Of a stretch of 5,384 bases of DNA, positions 1-4,825 are shown in pieces; positions within the stretch are counted from its first letter, which is position 1, and each line of letters begins with the position of its first letter. The notes under the pieces were generated by a model, which saw nothing but the letters and a program-made list of their open reading frames with translations, was not told the origin of the DNA and ran no database searches. This stretch comes from Pseudomonadota bacterium. Lineage in GTDB: Bacteria; Pseudomonadota; Gammaproteobacteria; Enterobacterales; Succinivibrionaceae. The position numbers and the translations under genes were made by a program. Where the stretch lies: positions 1-5,384 of the forward strand of contig JAEWPL010000303.1 of NCBI GenBank assembly GCA_023460615.1. The letters run 5' to 3'.

Positions 1-1
1 G

Positions 2-277
2 CTCTACTATAAAGTTGTGATGCAATATTTTGGTGGTATAGCAAAGCACCTAAACTCTTTAAAACCAAAATTAAAAAATGGAGCTAAATTAGCCTACGTT
101 GTAGGTGATCAGTGCTCCTACTTTGGAATTCCAATAAGAACAGGTCATATTCTTGCAGAAATAGCCAATGCTTTAGGCTACAAAGTATTAAGAATAGATT
201 TGTTTAGAACAAGATTATCTACAGCAACTAAAGAGAAAATAAACGAGGAAGTGGTGATTTTGGAGTACCGAAAGTAA
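2..277 (+). CDS. Probable site-specific DNA methyltransferase, C-terminal fragment (5' end outside window)
   Basis: The reading frame is open from the window edge to a TAA at 275-277, giving the last 91 residues; the ATG/GTG codons near 17-22 are internal. The fragment shows LKNGAKLAYVVGDQ, then GIPIRTGHILAEIANALGY, and ends with LFRTRLSTATKEKINEEVV. That pattern (a K-x-G-A turn, a YVVGD strand, a T-x-x-I-LA-E-I helix, then an RTR-x-x-TATK tail and a terminal EEVVILEYR strand) is what I associate with the C-terminus of N4/N6 amino-type DNA methyltransferases of the Rossmann fold. The catalytic (D/N/S)PP(Y/F) motif and SAM-binding loop would lie upstream, so base and target cannot be judged. 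Arg codons are AGA (4 of 5) and Ile codons are often ATA (5 of 8), unlike the downstream operon. It could be an orphan methylase or part of a restriction-modification system. The methyltransferase class is fairly likely; the subfamily is not determined. Confidence 0.65.
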   Translation, partial: LYYKVVMQYFGGIAKHLNSLKPKLKNGAKLAYVVGDQCSYFGIPIRTGHILAEIANALGYKVLRIDLFRTRLSTATKEKINEEVVILEYRK

Positions 278-302
278 AAAAGAACATTTAAGGACTAAAA
301 TT

Positions 303-389
303 ATGATAAATGGTGATTTGAACATCTTTTTAGACTTAATGAAAAGTGGCGAAGAACTTATTTTTACTTACAAAGGTCAAAAGTCATAG
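303..389 (+). CDS. Small ORF of 28 codons, possible remnant of a longer gene
   Basis: ATG at 303 is preceded by TAAGGA at 289-294, about 8 nt away, a good ribosome binding site. The ORF lies 25 nt after the methyltransferase stop, so it could be co-transcribed with it. It encodes MINGDLNIFLDLMKSGEELI followed by FTYKGQKS and a TAG stop. The shape, a short amphipathic helix then an E-x-x-F-x-Y-x-G-x-x strand and turn, resembles the first residues of small bacterial proteins of unknown function that normally continue after the K-G-x-x turn. This one stops there, so it may be a truncated remnant or a genuine short peptide. I do not recognise it and assign no function. Confidence 0.35.
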   Translation: MINGDLNIFLDLMKSGEELIFTYKGQKS

Positions 390-415
390 TCTTAATTGTT
401 TCTATGAGCTTTTTT
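384..415 (+). terminator. Weak rho-independent terminator candidate
   Basis: TCATAG (384-389) can pair with CTATGA (402-407) across a 12-nt loop. AAG before it and CTT after it can extend the stem past one bulged G. A T-run follows at 410-415. The stem is short and AT-rich, so efficiency is doubtful, but the position just past the small ORF (its stop codon lies in the left arm) and before the prfB promoter suits the end of the upstream transcript. Confidence 0.4.
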
Positions 416-508
416 ATAGGCGATATAATTCATTTCTTCCTTATTTTTCTTTTTCTAAGAAAAAAATACGCCCACAAGTTGCTCAAAAGTACATATAATC
501 TTTTCTTT

Positions 509-517
509 TGATATAAT
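509..517 (+). promoter_or_regulatory. Extended -10 promoter for the prfB-lysS-dapA-trmB operon
   Basis: TGATATAAT at 509-517 is a perfect extended -10 element (TG, one base, TATAAT). No good -35 hexamer sits 16-18 bp upstream; the best match, AGTACA at 488-493, agrees with TTGACA at 3 of 6 positions. This suits an extended -10 promoter. The upstream A/T tracts at 441-466 could help polymerase binding. The predicted start is around 521-526, giving a leader of about 25-30 nt before the prfB GTG at 551. A second TATAAT at 494-499 lacks the TG and is less convincing. Confidence 0.6.
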
Positions 518-550
518 ACGAGTTTATTGTACAAATCAAGAGAAATTACT

Positions 551-1649
551 GTGTTAGAAACTATTTCAATAAAAGATCAAGTAGCTTTACTAAAAGAGCG
601 TGCAGATACTTTAAGGGGGTATCTTTGACTTACAGTCTAAACAAGAACGTTTAGAAGAAGTTAATGGCTTATTAGAAGATCCTAAATTATGGGATGATCC
701 TGAGAAAGCTCAGCAGCTAGGTAAAGAAAGACAGTCTTTAACTAATATAGTAAATAACTTTAAGAATTTGTATCAAGGTTTAGATGATCTATTAACTCTT
801 GATGAGATGGCTCGTGAAGAGCAAGATCCTGAACTTGAAAAAGAAGCAAACGAAGAAGCATTACGCTTAGAACAAGCCTTAGAGCGTTTGGAAATGGAAA
901 GAATGTTTTCAGGTCCAAATGACAATGATCCTTGTTATATGGATATCCAATCAGGATCTGGTGGCACCGAGGCTCAAGACTGGGCTGAAATGGTAATGCG
1001 TATGTATATTAAATTCGGTGAAAAGCACGGCTTTAACGTGACTGTTACTGAATTGTCAGACGGTGAAGTTGCAGGTATCAAGTCAGCAACTCTACGTTTT
1101 GAAGGTGATCATGCCTATGGTTGGTTTAGAACTGAAACAGGCGTGCACCGTTTAGTTAGAAAATCACCATTTGATTCTAACAATAGAAGACATACATCTT
1201 TCTGTTCTGCTTATGTGTACCCTGAAATTGATGACAATATTGAGATTGACATCAATCCTGCAGACTTACGTGTTGATGTGTACAGATCTTCAGGTGCAGG
1301 TGGTCAGCACGTTAATAAAACCGAATCAGCGGTGAGAATTACACACATTCCAACAGGAATTGTAGTTTCTTGCCAAAATGAGCGTTCACAATTCCAAAAC
1401 CGTGATCAAGCTATGAAGCAATTGCGTGCAAGGTTATACACCTTAGAGCTTGATAAACGTAAGAGCGTTCAAAAAGAAATCGAGGATAATAAGTCTGATA
1501 TTGGCTGGGGCAGTCAGATTAGATCTTATGTTTTAGATGATTCTCGTATTAAAGATTTACGAACTGGCGTGGAATGCCGTGATACACAAAAAGTATTAAA
1601 CGGCGATTTAGATCAATTTATCGAAGCAAGTTTAAAGTCAGGTCTTTAA
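551..1649 (+). CDS. prfB: Peptide chain release factor 2 (RF2), expressed by programmed +1 frameshift
   Basis: RF2 recognises UAA and UGA stop codons in the ribosomal A site and triggers peptide release. Translation starts at GTG 551 with a weak AAGAGA upstream, reads 25 codons to an in-frame UGA at 626-628, and continues in the +1 frame from GAC at 627: join(551..625, 627..1649). The product is 365 residues, the E. coli RF2 length. On this numbering the stop-codon-reading SPF tripeptide is at 205-207 and the catalytic GGQ at 250-252, both as in E. coli. Residue 246 is Ser, where E. coli K-12 carries the activity-lowering Thr. GGTEAQDW (about 137-144) is also conserved. The GTG start is chosen because it gives exactly 25 codons before the UGA, as in E. 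coli; an in-frame TTG at 527 is less likely. There is no ATG between 627 and 768, so gene finders may call only the downstream part. lysS follows closely, as in enterobacteria. Confidence 0.97.
614..629 (+). promoter_or_regulatory. prfB: Programmed +1 ribosomal frameshift site of prfB
   Basis: AGGGGGTATCTTTGAC contains the complete known RF2 recoding signal: an internal Shine-Dalgarno-like AGGGGG (614-619), a 3-nt spacer TAT, the slippery CTT codon (623-625) and the UGA stop (626-628) followed by C. As I recall the E. coli site, this 16-nt core is identical. In E. coli, scarce RF2 makes the ribosome pause at UGA, slip from CUU to UUU and continue in the +1 frame; abundant RF2 terminates instead. 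RF2 therefore limits its own synthesis. Confidence 0.97.
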
Positions 1650-1660
1650 ACTTATATTTT

Positions 1661-1664
1661 AGGA
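1661..1664 (+). promoter_or_regulatory. lysS: Ribosome binding site of lysS, deciding between two start codons
   Basis: AGGA at 1661-1664 is 3 nt before ATG 1668 and 9 nt before the in-frame ATG 1674. The first gap is too short for efficient initiation and the second is acceptable, so ATG 1674 is the better start. Confidence 0.6.
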
Positions 1665-1673
1665 AAAATGAAA

Positions 1674-3194
1674 ATGGCACAAGAAAACATCGGTGGTGCA
1701 GAGACTTTAAATAACGTGATGCAAGAACGTCGCGGTAAGTTAGAGCAACTTCGCACTCAAGGTCAAGCTTATCCAAACGATTTTAGACGTGATGCTTTAT
1801 CTTCAGATATTTTTAAAGCATGCGCAGATAAAGATAACGAGACCTTAGAAAAAGAGCAAAACACTTATACTATCGCAGGTCGTGTAATGACTCGTCGTAT
1901 TATGGGTAAAGCTTCTTTTGCAACTCTTCAAGATATGGGCGGTCGCATTCAGATTTATGTTGCACGCGACAATTTACCTGAAGGTGTATACCAAGATGTT
2001 TTCAAAAAATTAGATTTAGGTGACATCATCGGTGTAACTGGTTTTGCTTTCAAGACTAAGACTGGCGAGTTATCACTTCACGTAAGTGCTTTACGTCTAT
2101 TAGTAAAATCACTACGTCCACTTCCAGAGAAGTTCCACGGTTTAACCGATCAAGAAGCTCGTTGCCGTCAACGTTATGTAGATTTGATTGCTAACGAAGA
2201 TTCTCGTCGTACCTTTGAAATTCGCACAAAGATAGTTTCCTTCATTCGTAAATACATGAACGAGCACATGTTCATGGAAGTTGAAACTCCTATGATGCAC
2301 GTAATTCCTGGTGGTGCTAATGCTAAACCATTTATTACTCACCACAATGCTTTAGATATGGACATGTACTTACGTATTGCTCCTGAATTATATTTAAAGC
2401 GCTTAGTTGTAGGTGGCTTTGAGCGTGTATACGAGATCAACAGAAACTTCAGAAACGAAGGTATCGATGTTCGTCATAATCCAGAATTCACTATGATGGA
2501 ATTCTATATGGCATACCACGATTACCACGACTTAATCGATTTTACTGAAGATCTTTACAAGAAGATGTCACTAGAAGTTCTAGGCACTACTAAGATCCAC
2601 TACGGTAAAGAAGGTGAGCCTGGTTTAGATATCGATTTTGCTAAGCCATTTGACAGATTAACCATGAAAGAGTCTATTGTTAAATATGGCAATGGCATTA
2701 CTATGGCTGATCTTGAGGATGAGAACAAAGCTCGTGAGCTATGTAAGAAGCACCACATTGAGTTAATGGAAGGCTGGACTTTAGGTCACTACATTACAGC
2801 TTTATTCGATGAGTTAGTAGAAGCAAATCTTCAGCAACCAACCTTTATTACAAGCTACCCAGCTGTAGTATCACCACTTGCACGTAGAACTGATGGCGAT
2901 GAGGAATTTACTGATCGTTTCGAGTTCTTCATCGGTGGTCGTGAGATTGGTAATGGCTTCTCAGAGTTAAATGATCCTGATGATCAAGCTGGTCGTTTCC
3001 GTCAGCAAGCTGAAGCTAAGAAGCATGGCGATGATGAAGCTATGTACTACGATGAGGATTATATTAACGCTATGCAGTATGGTTTACCTCCAACTGCTGG
3101 TGAAGGTATCGGTATTGATAGAACAGTAATGCTATTTACAAATAGCCATACTATTCGTGATGTAATTTTATTCCCAACATTAAGACGCAACTAA
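1674..3194 (+). CDS. lysS: Lysine--tRNA ligase (class II lysyl-tRNA synthetase)
   Basis: This cytosolic enzyme attaches lysine to tRNA-Lys using ATP. The protein has 506 residues from ATG 1674 (508 from ATG 1668), close to the E. coli length of about 505. Numbering from ATG 1668, a helical N-terminus is followed by the anticodon-binding OB fold at about 67-150 (AGRVMTRRIMGKASF, then LQDMGGRIQIYVARD). The class II catalytic domain follows: motif 1 around 185-212 (FMEVETPMM), motif 2 around 258-280 (NRNFRNEGIDVRHNPEFTMM) and motif 3 around 478-490 (GEGIGIDRTVMLF). LRIAPELYLKRLVVGGFERV at 235-254 is also typical. Compared with E. coli LysS as I recall it, there is a small insertion near the GKEGEPGLDIDF stretch and a shorter C-terminus ending FPTLRRN. 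It lies at most 24 nt after prfB and 23 nt before dapA, so co-transcription is expected. No key residue appears to be missing. Confidence 0.97.
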   Translation: MAQENIGGAETLNNVMQERRGKLEQLRTQGQAYPNDFRRDALSSDIFKACADKDNETLEKEQNTYTIAGRVMTRRIMGKASFATLQDMGGRIQIYVARDNLPEGVYQDVFKKLDLGDIIGVTGFAFKTKTGELSLHVSALRLLVKSLRPLPEKFHGLTDQEARCRQRYVDLIANEDSRRTFEIRTKIVSFIRKYMNEHMFMEVETPMMHVIPGGANAKPFITHHNALDMDMYLRIAPELYLKRLVVGGFERVYEINRNFRNEGIDVRHNPEFTMMEFYMAYHDYHDLIDFTEDLYKKMSLEVLGTTKIHYGKEGEPGLDIDFAKPFDRLTMKESIVKYGNGITMADLEDENKARELCKKHHIELMEGWTLGHYITALFDELVEANLQQPTFITSYPAVVSPLARRTDGDEEFTDRFEFFIGGREIGNGFSELNDPDDQAGRFRQQAEAKKHGDDEAMYYDEDYINAMQYGLPPTAGEGIGIDRTVMLFTNSHTIRDVILFPTLRRN

Positions 3195-3204
3195 AAGCGG
3201 TTTT

Positions 3205-3209
3205 AAAGG
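3205..3209 (+). promoter_or_regulatory. dapA: Ribosome binding site of dapA
   Basis: AAAGG at 3205-3209 sits 8 nt before ATG 3218, within the 23-nt gap after the lysS stop. It supports independent initiation of dapA at this ATG. Confidence 0.6.
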
Positions 3210-3217
3210 TAAAGATA

Positions 3218-4096
3218 ATGCAAAAATATCATGGTTCAATGGTTGCTTTAGTAACCCCATTTAACAATGGTAAGGTTGACTTCCAAGCACTAGAGCGTAT
3301 GGTTGAATTCCATATCGCAAACGGCACAACTTGCTTAGTTGTTGCAGGTACTACAGGTGAGTGTCCTACACTTAGCCCTGAGGAGCATATTGAAGTAATT
3401 AAAGCTACTGTTGAATATGCTAAAGGTAGAATCTTAGTAATGGCAGGTGCTGGCTCTAACAACCCTGTTGAAGCAATTTACTTCTCAAATGCAGCTAAAG
3501 ATGCTGGTGCAGATTGTTTATTACACAATGCAGGTTACTACAACCGTCCAAATCAAGAGGGCTTATACGCTCACTTTAAGATGGTTCATGACAACACTGA
3601 TCTTCCTATTTTTGTATACAACGTACCAGGCAGAACAGTTGTTAACATAAGCTCCGAGACTTTAGCAAAGATTGCTAAACTTGAAAGAGTAATCGGTGTT
3701 AAGGATGCAACAGGTAACCTAGAGCGTCCATGGCTTGAGCACAACATGATTGATAAACCATTTATTTATCTATCAGGTGAAGATTCAACCGCTGTAAGCT
3801 ACAACATCGCAGGTGGTGTTGGTGTTATTTCTGTAACTGCAAACTGTGCTCCTGCACTAGTTGCTAAAGTTCAGAACTTAACTTTAGAGAAGAAGTGGGA
3901 TGAAGCTGCAGCTGAGCAATACAAACTTATGAAGTTACATAAGTTAATGTTCAAAGAGCCAAGTCCAGCTCCTGCAAAATATGCAGTATCTTTACTAGGT
4001 TTATGCAAGGAAGAGTCTCGTCTTCCTATTCTTCCAATCTCTGACTCTTTACGTGCTGAAATTAAAGAGCAGATGCAGAAGTTAGAGTTAATCTAA
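3218..4096 (+). CDS. dapA: 4-hydroxy-tetrahydrodipicolinate synthase
   Basis: DapA condenses pyruvate with aspartate semialdehyde, the first committed step of the diaminopimelate/lysine pathway, which supplies both protein lysine and peptidoglycan cross-links. The 292-residue product matches the family length. It is a TIM-barrel aldolase with the Schiff-base lysine at K162 (GVKDATG), tyrosine Y134 in YNVPGRT, the GTTGE loop (T45, T46), Y108 and R139; these correspond to E. coli K161, Y133, T44/T45, Y107 and R138. Residues matching the E. coli lysine-feedback site are partly kept: H57, N81, E85 and Y107 are present, while E. coli H53 is replaced by P54. Feedback inhibition by lysine is therefore plausible but not certain. 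The segment before the YYNRP motif reads LLHNAGYYNRP, with Gly where E. coli has Pro. Its position directly after lysS links lysine synthesis with lysine charging. It ends 3 nt before the trmB start. Confidence 0.95.
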   Translation: MQKYHGSMVALVTPFNNGKVDFQALERMVEFHIANGTTCLVVAGTTGECPTLSPEEHIEVIKATVEYAKGRILVMAGAGSNNPVEAIYFSNAAKDAGADCLLHNAGYYNRPNQEGLYAHFKMVHDNTDLPIFVYNVPGRTVVNISSETLAKIAKLERVIGVKDATGNLERPWLEHNMIDKPFIYLSGEDSTAVSYNIAGGVGVISVTANCAPALVAKVQNLTLEKKWDEAAAEQYKLMKLHKLMFKEPSPAPAKYAVSLLGLCKEESRLPILPISDSLRAEIKEQMQKLELI

Positions 4097-4099
4097 TTT

Positions 4100-4825
4100 A
4101 TGGTAGAGCAAAATAAAGTTGAGGAGCAGGTAGCACCTGCTCCTCAAGCTGAACACCGCATTAAGTCCTTTGTAGTACGTGCCGGCAGAATGACTGAAGG
4201 TCAAATCCGTGCTATTGAGGAATTAGGTCCAAAATACATGGTAGATGTGGAAGATTTAAAGCCACTTAATATCGATGAGATTTTTGGTCGTACTGGTGCT
4301 CCTTTAGTTGTTGAGATTGGTTTTGGCATGGGCGTATCTTTTGTCCAAATGGCAAAGGATGCTCCACAGTGCAATTTTTTAGGCATTGAAGTTCACCCAC
4401 CAGGGGTAGGCTCAGCACTAAAGTTAATTGAGGAGAATCAATTAACTAATGTCAAAGTTATCAAATATGATGCCTTTGAAGTATTAAGCAAGTGTCTACA
4501 ACCTGAAAGTGTGGATATTCTTCAGATCTTTTTCCCGGATCCTTGGCCAAAAAAGAGACATGTAAAGCGTCGTTTAATCAATGACAGTTTTGTTGATTTA
4601 GTAAGACCTTTATTCAAACATGGTGGTCAGTTCCGTATGGCTACTGATTGGGAAGATTATGCAATTCAGATGCTTGAAGTGATGACTAGAGCACAAGGCT
4701 TTAGCAATACTGCAGCAGATGGAAAGTATATCCCAAGACCAGATTGGCGTCCGCTTACTAAGTTTGAAGCTCGTGGTCAACGTTTAGGTCATGGCGTTTG
4801 GGACTTGGTATTCAAACGTGATTGA
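4100..4825 (+). CDS. trmB: tRNA (guanine-N7-)-methyltransferase
   Basis: TrmB uses S-adenosylmethionine to form 7-methylguanosine, normally at position 46 in the tRNA variable loop. The 241-residue product matches the family length (E. coli about 239). Visible motifs are the SAM-binding loop VEIGFGMG (71-78), FLGIEVHPPGVG (93-104), the hallmark FFPDPWPKKRH (144-154), ATDWEDYA (181-188) and the C-terminal signature RPLTKFEARGQRLGHGVWDL (217-236). Conserved sequence begins at about residue 20 (RIKSFVVRAGR), so residues 1-19 are a variable tail. ATG 4100 is the only ATG before the conserved region. It has no good Shine-Dalgarno sequence; only AGAG at about 4084-4087 is nearby. With the dapA stop just 3 nt upstream, translational coupling to dapA is likely. 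A perfect 13-bp inverted repeat lies in codons 7-16. The gene ends in TGA, while prfB, lysS and dapA end in TAA. Confidence 0.95.
   Translation: MVEQNKVEEQVAPAPQAEHRIKSFVVRAGRMTEGQIRAIEELGPKYMVDVEDLKPLNIDEIFGRTGAPLVVEIGFGMGVSFVQMAKDAPQCNFLGIEVHPPGVGSALKLIEENQLTNVKVIKYDAFEVLSKCLQPESVDILQIFFPDPWPKKRHVKRRLINDSFVDLVRPLFKHGGQFRMATDWEDYAIQMLEVMTRAQGFSNTAADGKYIPRPDWRPLTKFEARGQRLGHGVWDLVFKRD
4119..4147 (+). repeat. Perfect 13-bp inverted repeat (hairpin) in the first codons of trmB
   Basis: TTGAGGAGCAGGT (4119-4131) is exactly complementary to ACCTGCTCCTCAA (4135-4147), separated by the 3-nt loop AGC. Seven of 13 pairs are G-C, so the mRNA should form a stable hairpin starting 19 nt after the first base of the trmB ATG. 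No T-run follows, so it is not a standard terminator. It falls in the variable N-terminal tail of TrmB (KVEEQVAPAPQA), where protein constraint is low. Possible roles are control of trmB initiation or stabilisation of the upstream mRNA; neither is shown by sequence alone. Confidence 0.85.

Noticed and set aside
424..429. A TATAAT hexamer as a possible promoter
   Set aside because: It has no TG extension and no acceptable -35 at 16-18 bp; the TTGTTT at about 397-402 is about 21 bp away.
450..464. The A/T-only-like palindrome TTTTTCTAAGAAAAA as a terminator or operator
   Set aside because: The pairing is almost all A-T with a very small loop and is expected by chance in this T/A-tract region. 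It may only act as an AT-rich upstream promoter region.
768..1649. A stand-alone 293-residue release factor starting at TTG 768
   Set aside because: Homology extends upstream in the same frame to 627 and, through the frameshift site, to GTG 551. The joined product has the exact RF2 length and motif numbering.
2142..2345. A 67-codon antisense ORF inside lysS
   Set aside because: It lies opposite the conserved LysRS catalytic domain, has no recognisable protein features, and is explained by AT-rich codon composition.
3229..3462. A 77-codon antisense ORF inside dapA
   Set aside because: It is a shadow of the conserved dapA N-terminal coding region, with no support of its own.
3447..3650. A 67-codon same-strand ORF in another frame of dapA
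   Set aside because: It overlaps the catalytic core of dapA, has low-complexity composition and no plausible family.
4201..4386. A 61-codon antisense ORF inside trmB
   Set aside because: It lies opposite the conserved SAM-binding region and has no recognisable features.
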